The notes beneath the pieces are model-generated. The model was given only the letters and a program-made list of their open reading frames with translations, was not told the DNA's origin and searched no databases. 11,141 bases of DNA from the NCBI RefSeq assembly GCF_028209885.1, contig NZ_JAQLEM010000046.1:1-11141 (forward strand), written 5' to 3'. Of this stretch, positions 1 to 6,200 are shown in pieces (position 1 is the stretch's first letter; each line of letters opens with the position of its first letter). The stretch is from Collinsella aerofaciens. Its GTDB lineage: Bacteria > Actinomycetota > Coriobacteriia > Coriobacteriales > Coriobacteriaceae. Position numbers and translations under genes: made by a program.

Positions 1-77
1 TCGCCAACCGCTGGAGCGACGAGCTCGCGGACGTGGCGGACAAGGTGTACACGAGGGATCTGTTTAAGCGGGACTAG
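1..77 (+). CDS. 3' end of an unidentified gene (partial)
   Basis: Reading in the frame that starts at base 3, 24 sense codons run open to a TAG at 75-77, and the peptide ends in VYTRDLFKRD. Codons are strongly G/C-ending (GCG, GAC, CTC, GTG), unlike the A/T-richer genes that follow, so this is probably host-type or differently acquired DNA. A hairpin terminator follows within ten bases, which supports a real gene end. The tail is too short to recognise a family. It may mark the left edge of the accessory block. Confidence 0.6.
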   Translation, partial: ANRWSDELADVADKVYTRDLFKRD

Positions 78-83
78 TTTTTG

Positions 84-121
84 ATGCGGCGCTGGTTTGA
101 TGCTGGCGCCGCATTTGTGTT
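84..121 (+). terminator. Rho-independent terminator after the partial gene
   Basis: ATGCGGCGC (84-92) pairs perfectly with GCGCCGCAT (106-114) around a 13-base loop. A T-rich run (TTTGTGTTT) follows. It sits seven bases after the stop codon of the upstream gene and before the start of the next one, so it separates the two transcription units. Confidence 0.75.
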
Positions 122-139
122 TGGGCATGGGGGCGTGCG

Positions 140-1090
140 ATGAATCTGAATACTATTAAGAGAATTGCATATGCTTCTTCGGTTATGCTTGCGCTTCTGG
201 CAACGCCGGGATTGATCGCTGTCGATCATTTTGTTTCTGACGATAATCAGGTTCACGTTAAAGCTTTGTTGTATTTTCTTTTAGTTGCCGGCTCCGTAGT
301 TCTGATTGTTGTCCATGAGTTTTCGAAACAAAGGATAAAGCGAGTTAATTCAGAATTGGAGTCAAAGCTTTTCAAACAGAACGTCCAGCAGATCGTTGTT
401 TCACAGTTGGTTAGACTTAACGAACGAAAGACAGACCTGATAAAGGAAAACACTTATTCGCTTTACCTGCATCCCAGAGATTTTCCTTATTGCTACAACG
501 TCCATCAGTATCTTAGGGAGATATGCGGCTCGATGGAGAGCGTTGTTTCGGAAGTCATTTCGGCGAATATTAATAACATCGACGTTTCGCTTATTTATCG
601 TTATCCCGATGACGCGAATGATAGCGATTGGAAATGGATTGTTGGAAGGTCAGGACTTAGTGGTGGCGCTAAGTTAAAAAGATTTATTGAAGATCCATCT
701 ACTCTGTACTTTAATTTAATAAATGGCAGATGTGACAATCCCATATTCTGCAACGATAAGTCCACCTCATCGCTTTATGCTCCGGGTAGACGTGACCGCC
801 TATTTGGGTGTCAGGGGTCCTATTTCGCCATTAATCTAGAATGCAGAAATGCATCTTCCGTTCTTCTCGAGGCAGTGTTATTGCTTTCAACTTACGGCAT
901 TAATTTTGTCCCCATAGACGGTGATGCTGTAAATGTAGATTCATTTAAGTTCACGCTTCAGCACGTTATCATCCCTCCTTTTGTATCTCTTTTGCAGACG
1001 GAGTTTGCTGCTCTTTATATGCGCCATAATTGGGATGACGTTAAGCGTGTTGATTTTGGCGGATTGGACTACTGTGTCGAAGAAAGCTGA
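140..1090 (+). CDS. Two-helix membrane protein with GAF-like domain
   Basis: This is a 316-residue protein. Two hydrophobic segments (about residues 9-28 and 42-59) lie around a short acidic loop, which predicts a hairpin anchor with both long ends cytoplasmic. A basic/charged helical stretch (about 60-100) follows. A folded domain at about 125-290 alternates strands and helices (SLIYRYPDD, the W-rich WKWIVGR, GSYFAINLE, LLSTYGINF); this pattern resembles divergent GAF-like sensor domains, judged by eye only. The ATG at 140 has a weak purine-rich site (GGGGG) seven bases upstream. The stop overlaps the next gene by 17 bases, so the two are probably translated together and may form one complex. 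I do not recognise a named family; a membrane-bound ligand sensor is inference. Confidence 0.85.
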   Translation: MNLNTIKRIAYASSVMLALLATPGLIAVDHFVSDDNQVHVKALLYFLLVAGSVVLIVVHEFSKQRIKRVNSELESKLFKQNVQQIVVSQLVRLNERKTDLIKENTYSLYLHPRDFPYCYNVHQYLREICGSMESVVSEVISANINNIDVSLIYRYPDDANDSDWKWIVGRSGLSGGAKLKRFIEDPSTLYFNLINGRCDNPIFCNDKSTSSLYAPGRRDRLFGCQGSYFAINLECRNASSVLLEAVLLLSTYGINFVPIDGDAVNVDSFKFTLQHVIIPPFVSLLQTEFAALYMRHNWDDVKRVDFGGLDYCVEES

Positions 1091-1976
1091 CGAGGAAAGA
1101 ATAGGTGCGAACTCTGGCCTTAAAGGTAGCCCGGCTCTGCTGTGCTTTGTCAGCTTGACGATTATTGTTTTTATTCCAATTGCAGTGATGCTGCTGTATT
1201 CAGTCGACTCGCCAAATGTTATAAAAACGCCCTGGAGTGCAGGGGATATGCTTGGGTATTGCGGAACGATGGGTGCAGCCTTCATAGCCTTACTCGGTAT
1301 CGTTTACGGCGTTTTTGACGCTTGGGAGCAGCAACGGGTGCAGAGCAGGAAAAGCATCGCGCCGCATTTTTCGATGGTGATCTTGACTCAGAAGAATAGG
1401 AAAGGCTTATCTTCTATGCTTCCCTTTGGCAGCGACGATGCTGTCGAATCGCACACTAATGATGCTGGCTATAGGGAAATCTCCAATGAGTATTGTGAGG
1501 TTGATGAGCGCGAGACTTACGTAATAATCGGCAATAAGATTGAGTATAAAGATGGGCTTAACAGCCATCAGTGGGAGTGCGTGAAATCTAAGTATATGCG
1601 TATGGTTGTGAACGGCCTTGAACTTTCATTACCCAACCAAACCATTTATGCTCCTTTGAGATTTACAAATACTGGCCCAGGTTGTGCGACCAACGTTAGG
1701 GTCGGTGTTTACTCTAAGGGCGAAGAATGGCGAGGAGTCAGAGCGATGACGCTCGATCATGGTGAGAGCTTTTACCTTGGGATTTATATCGACACCGAAA
1801 AATGTTCTCCAGTTGGAAACTATGAGCTGGGAATTGCTTACTATGATTGCTTCGGTTACAGGTATATGCAAACTTTCGACTTAAGTGTCGATAAGGAAGA
1901 AAATGGATCCTATGTTTCCAAATTGGAATACGTAGGCAGAAAGGTCATGATTGCCGACCCTTCCTCTTCGAATTAG
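1074..1976 (+). CDS. Two-helix membrane protein with beta-sandwich-like domain
   Basis: This is a 300-residue protein if translation starts at GTG 1074. That codon is preceded by GGCGGA about 11 bases upstream and gives a 17-base overlap with the gene before it. The frame is open upstream to TTG 981, but that extension would overlap the previous gene by 110 bases. Transmembrane segments are at about residues 20-42 and 57-81, joined by a short loop containing PWSAGDMLGY. A charged linker (EQQRVQSRKS) and a soluble domain follow. The motif RFTNTGPGCATNV (196-208) resembles the 'N-x-G-x-G-x-A-x-N' turn in many uncharacterised two-helix proteins of Gram-positive mobile DNA, where it belongs to an immunoglobulin/beta-sandwich-like fold (from memory). 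It probably acts with the upstream GAF-like protein at the membrane. Function unknown. Confidence 0.82.
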   Translation: MSKKADEERIGANSGLKGSPALLCFVSLTIIVFIPIAVMLLYSVDSPNVIKTPWSAGDMLGYCGTMGAAFIALLGIVYGVFDAWEQQRVQSRKSIAPHFSMVILTQKNRKGLSSMLPFGSDDAVESHTNDAGYREISNEYCEVDERETYVIIGNKIEYKDGLNSHQWECVKSKYMRMVVNGLELSLPNQTIYAPLRFTNTGPGCATNVRVGVYSKGEEWRGVRAMTLDHGESFYLGIYIDTEKCSPVGNYELGIAYYDCFGYRYMQTFDLSVDKEENGSYVSKLEYVGRKVMIADPSSSN

Positions 1977-2280
1977 GCTTCGGCTAACCTCATTTGAATA
2001 TGGGAAATACTGTCCTGCATTGTGTGCGAACTGATTAACGTCATTGGTTCCGCGCTCTGTTCTTCTCTGGGTCTTCACGTTGACAAGGCGTTTTGGCTTC
2101 CGTTTTTGGTGGGGAAACCGTTCATGATGGTTTTGAATGGAGCGTGAACGTAGTCCAGTGGAACGAACGAGCGTAGATGGCCGTTTTGTAATGAAAGAGA
2201 TGGCTCCACTAGGTTGATATAATCCAGTGAGTAAAGATCGCCACATGCGTCCATCGCGCTCAACCGGCAACCTCTTCTGG
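1977..2280. other. Intergenic stretch with no supported gene
   Basis: About 300 bases lie between the stop of the membrane-protein pair and the left end of the IS256 relic. Open frames on the minus strand here (1881-2306 and 2075-2293) run out of the IS end or across the 3' end of the upstream gene, lack ribosome-binding sites and show no recognisable motif. I see no convincing promoter, terminator or RNA gene. The stretch may be decayed sequence left by earlier insertions. Confidence 0.5.
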
Positions 2281-2282
2281 GA

Positions 2283-2770
2283 GGTACCGTCAAGATTCTT
2301 TTGCAAATTGATTTAGTCGTCCCCGGCCCCGTCCTCTTCTAGCCCTCCGCCTTTCCCCTCAGCTCGTCCATCTCCTCCAGCTTCGACATGTCCAGGTACC
2401 TCCTCTTGCCCCACTCGTGCTCCACTATGTACTTCAGCCTCGCCGTCACCAGCATGAGGGCCGAGTTGCCGTCCGGGAAGGTCCCGACGACCCTCGCCCT
2501 CCTCCTGATCTCGCGGTTGATGCGCTCGATCCCGTTGTTCGTCCTGATCCGGTGCCAGTGCTCAGGCGGGAATTTCATGTAGGCAAGCGTCTCGGCGAAC
2601 CCGTCGCGCACCGTCCTTTCGTTGCGCTCTGCCCGACGAGCTCGGACGTCACCTCGTCGAGCAATGCGTCGAGCGACCCCTCGTCGACCGATATTATGTT
2701 CGCAGACACGGTCCGCGGTCCCTTTGTCGGTGATTTGCTGTTTGGTTGCTAGAAATCATATGACAGGGCG
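2283..2770 (-). mobile_element. Internally deleted IS256-family element
   Basis: Both ends resemble IS256-type inverted repeats. Read inward, the left end carries GTCAAGATTCTTTTGCAA (from 2289) and the right end, on the minus strand, carries GTCATATGATTTCTAGCAA (from 2764). They match at GTCA, GATT, CT and GCAA with a two-base indel. Between them are only the first and last parts of a transposase on the minus strand. No clear 8-9 bp target duplication is visible. The interior is visibly more G+C-rich than the flanks. The element cannot make its own transposase but may still be mobilisable in trans. Confidence 0.65.
2339..2709 (-). pseudogene. IS256/mutator-type transposase remnant
   Basis: The 3' part (2611-2339) encodes about 90 residues with the conserved C-terminal transposase pattern: HWHRIRTNNGIERINREIRR, then FPDGNSALMLV, which covers the end of the DDE domain. 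The 5' part, starting at GTG 2709-2707, encodes about 30 residues (ISVDEGSLDALL through SELVGQSATKGR), typical of the N-terminus. The two parts lie in different frames and abut near 2611-2625. A full protein is about 400 residues, so roughly two thirds including most of the catalytic core is missing. This is therefore a deletion relic, not an active gene. Confidence 0.85.
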
Positions 2771-2837
2771 CACACCGTGTTCCGCAATGCGGTTGTCAAT
2801 TTGCGAAAGAAATTTTGCGTCACTGCTGTGTTCCAAA

Positions 2838-2947
2838 CTGTTCGATCATCAGACTGCCGTTTGACGGAAATAAATAGACTGCTGCGCTCTTCTAAAGTGT
2901 CGGGGAGTAATATTGTTTCAGGCGTTCACTGCCTGGTGCATGACGTT
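2838..2947 (+). repeat. 110-bp direct repeat, copy A
   Basis: This segment aligns without gaps to 4513-4622; I count 83 of 110 positions identical by eye. The 3' third is the best conserved, with only three differences in the last 36 bases, including TTCAGGCGTT and ACTGCCTGGTGCATG. Another conserved block is CCGTTTGACG. Both copies contain the short hairpin CAGGC-(7)-GCCTG (2919-2935 here). Copy A lies about 225 bases upstream of the NPCBM-like gene. Its role is unknown. Confidence 0.85.
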
Positions 2948-2958
2948 AACATCCACTT

Positions 2959-2981
2959 GTTGACCATTGAATTTGGTCAAC
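2959..2981. promoter_or_regulatory. Perfect 8-bp inverted repeat (operator or hairpin)
   Basis: GTTGACCA (2959-2966) is perfectly inverted as TGGTCAAC (2974-2981) around a 7-base spacer. It lies just after repeat copy A and about 190 bases before the start of the NPCBM-like gene. No T-run follows, so a regulator-binding site or leader hairpin is more likely than a terminator. Copy B of the repeat lacks this element. Confidence 0.45.
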
Positions 2982-3172
2982 TGATTATTGGGGGTTGTCA
3001 TGTCGCTAAACAATAGAGCTATACAAAATACCGGAAGTAATAAGTTGGTTGTCGGCTCGTCCGATTGATTGCACAGATTGTCACACTGTTTTCTTTTGAA
3101 ATGGTGGCCCGGCATGCTTGTGCCTTTGAGAGACACGTTACTCATATTGTTTGTTTTGCGTTAGGGGAGACA

Positions 3173-4171
3173 ATGGCTGATAAAGATTCCATTTCTAAAG
3201 AGTCTCGATTTTATGCTAAACATCCGGTCATTTTCGGTATCCTGTTTGCAATAATTCCGTGCCTCCTGACAGCGTATCTTGGCGACTTGCATGGTCAGTC
3301 TGAGATAGTTGATGAGTTGTCCAAACGCTTCGATTCCGTGGAAGAAAGCATGAGCCTTAATGATGCGCTCGAAAGCGCGTATAAAGATTATGCGAATGTC
3401 GAGGCTGAACTAAATGCTCTTAAGGATGAGGAAGCGGGTAAACAGGTTCTTGCGAACGCTCGTGCTGCCTGGGATTCTGGTAAACATGAGGAAGCTTTGA
3501 CTTCGCTGCAAAAGGCTTCTAAGAAATCTGGAGACTGTGCTGTTGCTTTTGCTGACTACTCTTCTGCTTACACCGATGAGGTTTTAGCCAAGGCTGACGA
3601 GCTGGTCTCATCAAAAAAGTATGATGAAGCGAAGAGCGTTTTGAAAGCTGCTTCGAAGATTGTGAAAGATCCGGCAAGAATCAATGATCTCCTGGATGAA
3701 CTTGATGGTGTTTCCGAAGTGGCGTTGACCTCTCTTACGGTTGCTTCTTCCGATCGTTTTGAGTTGATTGAAGGTTCCCAGAAAGACACTGCCGGGAATA
3801 GTTATTCATCCGACGATACTTGGGTTGGTCGCCCTCTTAGTGCCGATTCTCCTTCGATTATATCATTTTATATCGGCAAGAAGTACCGTTCGTTGAATGG
3901 CAAAATTGCTGTTGAATACGTAGAGGACACGAGCATCTTGAAGGACTTTGAGGCGAGACTTGAACTAAGGGGCTCTGTCGATGGGTCCGATTCAAAAGTA
4001 ATTTGGCAAAAGGACCACATTACGATGAATACCGCACCTACTGACATTCCGTCGAATGAAATTGATCTATCTGATTTCGATTGGCTTGAGTTCAGGGTTT
4101 ACTCCACTAAGGGATATACCGGTAATGGTATTCCGGTTTTGCTTAGTAGCGTCAAGCTGATTAAAGAATGA
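3173..4171 (+). CDS. Membrane-anchored coiled-coil/TPR-like protein with NPCBM-like domain
   Basis: This is a 332-residue protein. The ATG at 3173 is preceded by a strong site, AGGGGAGA at 3163-3170; an upstream TTG in frame at 3065 has no such support. The basic N-terminus leads into one transmembrane segment (about 18-37), consistent with a type II protein facing outward. Residues 43-87 are heptad-like and acidic. Two TPR-like helical hairpins follow: ARAAWDSGKHEEALTSLQKA (97-115) and ADELVSSKKYDEAKSVLKAA (141-160). Residues about 186-332 look like an NPCBM-type jelly-roll (YIGKKYRSLNGKIAVEY, then DWLEFRVYS near the end), a fold that binds carbohydrate in glycosidases. It is a single-gene unit with its own terminator. 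A surface or envelope role is inferred; no defence role is shown. Confidence 0.88.
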   Translation: MADKDSISKESRFYAKHPVIFGILFAIIPCLLTAYLGDLHGQSEIVDELSKRFDSVEESMSLNDALESAYKDYANVEAELNALKDEEAGKQVLANARAAWDSGKHEEALTSLQKASKKSGDCAVAFADYSSAYTDEVLAKADELVSSKKYDEAKSVLKAASKIVKDPARINDLLDELDGVSEVALTSLTVASSDRFELIEGSQKDTAGNSYSSDDTWVGRPLSADSPSIISFYIGKKYRSLNGKIAVEYVEDTSILKDFEARLELRGSVDGSDSKVIWQKDHITMNTAPTDIPSNEIDLSDFDWLEFRVYSTKGYTGNGIPVLLSSVKLIKE

Positions 4172-4252
4172 GTGGCCGCTTGAGCTGGCATTGCGTATTT
4201 GTTTATTTGAGTGACGCACTATAACGAATGCAGTATTGTCGGTATTGCTTAT

Positions 4253-4291
4253 GGGCACTGGGGCTAATGCGGGCCCCAGTGCCCTTTCTTT
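4253..4291 (+). terminator. Strong rho-independent terminator
   Basis: GGGCACTGGGGC (4253-4264) pairs perfectly over 12 bases with GCCCCAGTGCCC (4273-4284) around an 8-base loop. TTTCTTT follows directly. It lies 80 bases after the stop of the NPCBM-like gene and ends that transcript, so the genes beyond need their own promoter. Confidence 0.9.
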
Positions 4292-4391
4292 GTTCTAACT
4301 CATTTCGACCATGTCGGTCGTGGTCCTACTTCAGATTATTGAATGGTTCGGTGTGCGCGTGTCCATTATTGTGTATCTAGACGATGGGCAA

Positions 4392-4421
4392 TTCGGTTTA
4401 ATCAGTGGGGCTATATATAAA
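4392..4421 (+). promoter_or_regulatory. Possible promoter for the nuclease unit
   Basis: TATAAA at 4416-4421, inside TATATATAAA, is one base from the -10 consensus. The best -35 candidate, TTCGGT at 4392-4397 with an 18-base spacer, is poor. A promoter is expected here because a strong terminator lies just upstream. The assignment rests mainly on the -10 box. Confidence 0.25.
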
Positions 4422-4472
4422 TCAGCGCATAGGCATGTTTGATTCAATGCATCGACGCTCCCTTCGCCTGCT

Positions 4473-4496
4473 GGGCGGACTGATTGAGTCCAGCCC
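4473..4496 (+). other. Bulged hairpin in leader
   Basis: GGGCGGACT (4473-4481) pairs with AGTCC-A-GCCC (4487-4496) over nine base pairs with one bulged A, around a 5-base GATTG loop. It is not followed by a T-run and so does not look like a terminator. It sits 16 bases before repeat copy B. Confidence 0.45.
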
Positions 4497-4512
4497 CCAA
4501 GTCGTGTTTCGG

Positions 4513-4622
4513 CAGTTTGATTTATAGACTACCGTTTGACGAAAAGAGTTAGACCAACGCTCTTTACAAAAGTACCAGGGAGTACCATTGCTTCAGGCGT
4601 TTACTGCCTGGTGCATGGCGTT
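4513..4622 (+). repeat. 110-bp direct repeat, copy B
   Basis: This is the gapless partner of 2838-2947, about 1.67 kb away in the same orientation. Conserved blocks are CCGTTTGACG, GGGAGTA, TTCAGGCGTT and ACTGCCTGGTGCATG. The CAGGC-(7)-GCCTG hairpin is kept, and the one change near it falls in the loop. Copy B lies about 160 bases upstream of the split nuclease gene. Sequence outside the 110 bases does not match around the two copies, apart from a possible GTGTT shifted by one base on the left. Confidence 0.85.
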
Positions 4623-4637
4623 TCTCGTGGACACAGG

Positions 4638-4655
4638 CCCCTTCCTGCCAAGGGG
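4638..4655 (+). other. Short hairpin between repeat B and nuclease gene
   Basis: CCCCTT (4638-4643) pairs perfectly with AAGGGG (4650-4655) around a 6-base loop. Flanking ACACAG and CTTGTGT could extend it after an internal loop. It lies 15 bases after the repeat and has no T-run. Confidence 0.4.
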
Positions 4656-4781
4656 ATAGGGACTTGTGTTTGCATCGGCAATGGATACGGAGCCGCGTAC
4701 TCATTGCACTAGATGACTTCAACATTGAAGTGATATTAATACTTAGGGCTAATCCGTTCTGGTTGCAAAGGGATTTGTGTG

Positions 4782-4991
4782 ATGAAAACTCAGATATTGG
4801 TCTACAAAAAATCGAATTGCGGTTTTACGGAAACAAGCGACTTGACGATAAGGGAATTCTGTAAAGCGCTCGCGTTCGATGCTTTTGATCTAACGGTTAT
4901 CGACTTGCAGGATAAGTATTTATGGAAAAGCGATTACACCAACGATAAAATTCTGCAAGATCATGCGGACATTTCCTCTTTCGGCAAATGA
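4782..4991 (+). CDS. N-terminal part of split nuclease protein
   Basis: This part has 69 residues, starting at ATG 4782 with AAGGGA (4768-4773) eight bases upstream; a GTG at 4779 in the same frame is possible but sits closer to that site. The peptide begins MKTQILVYKKSNCGF and is rich in strand/helix alternation (LTVIDLQDKYLW). It stops at TGA 4989-4991, within bases shared with the next start (ATGATG at 4988). Read through with one extra A in the AAA run at 4985-4987, the frame would continue smoothly as SFGKMMLQSNKAKC. I therefore think this and the next entry are two halves of one ancestral gene of about 420 codons. Translational coupling through the overlapping stop and start could still make both parts. 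Confidence 0.7.
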   Translation: MKTQILVYKKSNCGFTETSDLTIREFCKALAFDAFDLTVIDLQDKYLWKSDYTNDKILQDHADISSFGK

Positions 4992-6040
4992 TGCTGCAGT
5001 CAAATAAGGCTAAGTGCATTGTTGTGCTTCCGCAAAACTATTCGTTTTTATATTCTTATGGATACAATCTAGAGACTCATTCTGAGGGATATAAGAAAAA
5101 GAAGCCTCTAAAGGATTTTATTAAAGATTTCGCTGTCTCTCCGATAGGCGAGTTGTTTTCCTTCTCACTTCGTATTTGTTTTGGGAAGTCGATAACTCTT
5201 GTTTCTAATAAAGAGCTTCATTCTGATTTTTCGTTCAGTATGCCAATCACCTCTCCCCTCAAGCCACTATTAACTTCGAACGCTTCTACGATCTCAACGG
5301 TACTGATATCTGAGACCCTCGCGGCTACAACGCTTGAGATAAACACCAATGAGGATTTATCGGCGGTTATTGATGCTATATTCCCGGCAGTAGTTCTGTC
5401 CGTTCTGATTCCAGATTGGCTTGACGAAGTCGAATATCATGATGAAACGGCCCAAAGAGCGCGAATAAAAGAGATAGACGAAGAAATGGCTCTTCTGGAC
5501 AAGGAAAAGAAAGAAATCGAGGGAGTCCTCTCTAATTATCAAGATATTAAATCAGTCCTCTGCTCCAAGGATTTTGAACTTGAAAAAATGACTCGTCATC
5601 TTTTGGCAAAGATCGTTGAGGTGGATGAGGACTTTGAAGACTGTAAGGAAGAGGATTTTAGGTTCTCATACAATGACACTCTCTATTTTATTGAAATTAA
5701 AGGCAGTAAGGGTGGATTGAAGCGACAGCATATTTCGAAGACATATGATCATGTCCAAATAAAAGCGGACGCGATGGAAGACGAAGGCAGCACCAGCAAG
5801 TTAAAAGGCGTCCTAATTTTTGCATCACAGATTGAATTAAAACCTGAAGAGCGAGATCCTTTCCCTGAAACCCAGATTACCATTGCCCGTAAAAACGACA
5901 TTGCGGTTCTTTCGACTGAGACGTTGCTTCGTTGCTATGAAGCCTATATAGAGAAACGTTTGACTTCGACTTCTTTTAAGGAGACATTGAGCCAAACGTC
6001 TGGGCTTGTAAGCTTGGATTTGTTTGGCTTGGATGCTTAG
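4988..6040 (+). CDS. PD-(D/E)XK-type nuclease, C-terminal main part
   Basis: This part has 350 residues. The first 20 (SNKAKCIVVLPQNYSF) look like the interior of a domain begun in the previous frame. Residues 152-192 form a charged coiled coil (IKEIDEEMALLDKEKKEIEG). The C-terminal domain (about 195-325) has a restriction-endonuclease-like core: acidic D223, then FIEIKG with E236 and K238, then HVQIKAD with Q257, which fits a D-ExK-Q active site that cuts DNA. It ends with a short Ser/Thr-rich tail. Overlap with the preceding frame (ATGA) suggests coupling or a one-base deletion. The Gabija operon starts 160 bases downstream on the same strand. I cannot name the family; DNA cleavage in phage defence is inferred from the motif and the neighbourhood. 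Confidence 0.78.
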   Translation: MMLQSNKAKCIVVLPQNYSFLYSYGYNLETHSEGYKKKKPLKDFIKDFAVSPIGELFSFSLRICFGKSITLVSNKELHSDFSFSMPITSPLKPLLTSNASTISTVLISETLAATTLEINTNEDLSAVIDAIFPAVVLSVLIPDWLDEVEYHDETAQRARIKEIDEEMALLDKEKKEIEGVLSNYQDIKSVLCSKDFELEKMTRHLLAKIVEVDEDFEDCKEEDFRFSYNDTLYFIEIKGSKGGLKRQHISKTYDHVQIKADAMEDEGSTSKLKGVLIFASQIELKPEERDPFPETQITIARKNDIAVLSTETLLRCYEAYIEKRLTSTSFKETLSQTSGLVSLDLFGLDA

Positions 6041-6137
6041 CCTCTTAACTGAAGCGGAATAGAACGCGGCCTTACGAGCAAAGATGTCCTTGTGATGGCC
6101 TTTGCGCGAGTAATAACGAACATCTGTTGGTGTCCGC

Positions 6138-6161
6138 TTAGCACAACACGAGGCGTGCTAA
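6138..6161. promoter_or_regulatory. Operator-like dyad upstream of gajA
   Basis: TTAGCAC (6138-6144) is perfectly inverted as GTGCTAA (6155-6161) with a 10-base spacer, so the half-site centres are about 17 bases apart. The right half runs into TAAATT, which could serve as a -10 box. It ends 39 bases before the gajA start. The geometry fits a dimeric helix-turn-helix repressor site, but no regulator gene is present in the window. Confidence 0.4.
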
Positions 6162-6200
6162 ATTATTGGTAGCCATAAACCCTAACGGTCAGGAGGCTGC

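Larger units (their letters stand above)
4292..4781 (+). other. Structured intergenic leader region
   Basis: About 490 bases without a credible gene separate the terminator from the nuclease gene. The stretch holds a -10-like box (4416-4421), a bulged hairpin (4473-4496), repeat copy B (4513-4622) and a second hairpin (4638-4655). An open frame at 4664-4864 overlaps the nuclease start in another frame, has no ribosome-binding site and is not supported. If transcription starts near 4428, the mRNA would carry a structured leader of about 350 bases. Confidence 0.5.

Noticed and set aside
981..1073. N-terminal extension of the second membrane protein from TTG 981, which would add a third hydrophobic segment
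   Set aside because: It would overlap the previous gene by 110 bases. GTG 1074 has a Shine-Dalgarno-like site and a normal short overlap.
1881..2306. 141-codon minus-strand frame and a nested 72-codon frame (2075-2293)
   Set aside because: They begin at the IS terminus and the longer one runs into the 3' end of a well-supported plus-strand gene. They have no Shine-Dalgarno site and no domain.
2388..2752. Plus-strand frames across the IS256 relic
   Set aside because: They are antisense to recognisable transposase sequence; the long frames reflect high G+C content.
2838..4622. The 110-bp repeats as a CRISPR array or integron attC sites
   Set aside because: There are only two degenerate copies about 1.7 kb apart, with no spacer pattern, and no integrase or cas gene is visible. 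The expected paired attC core sites were not found.
4420..4781. Structured leader as a retron non-coding RNA
   Set aside because: No reverse transcriptase is encoded in the window.
4664..4864. 66-codon plus-strand frame in the leader of the nuclease gene
   Set aside because: It overlaps the better-supported ATG at 4782 in another frame and lacks a ribosome-binding site.
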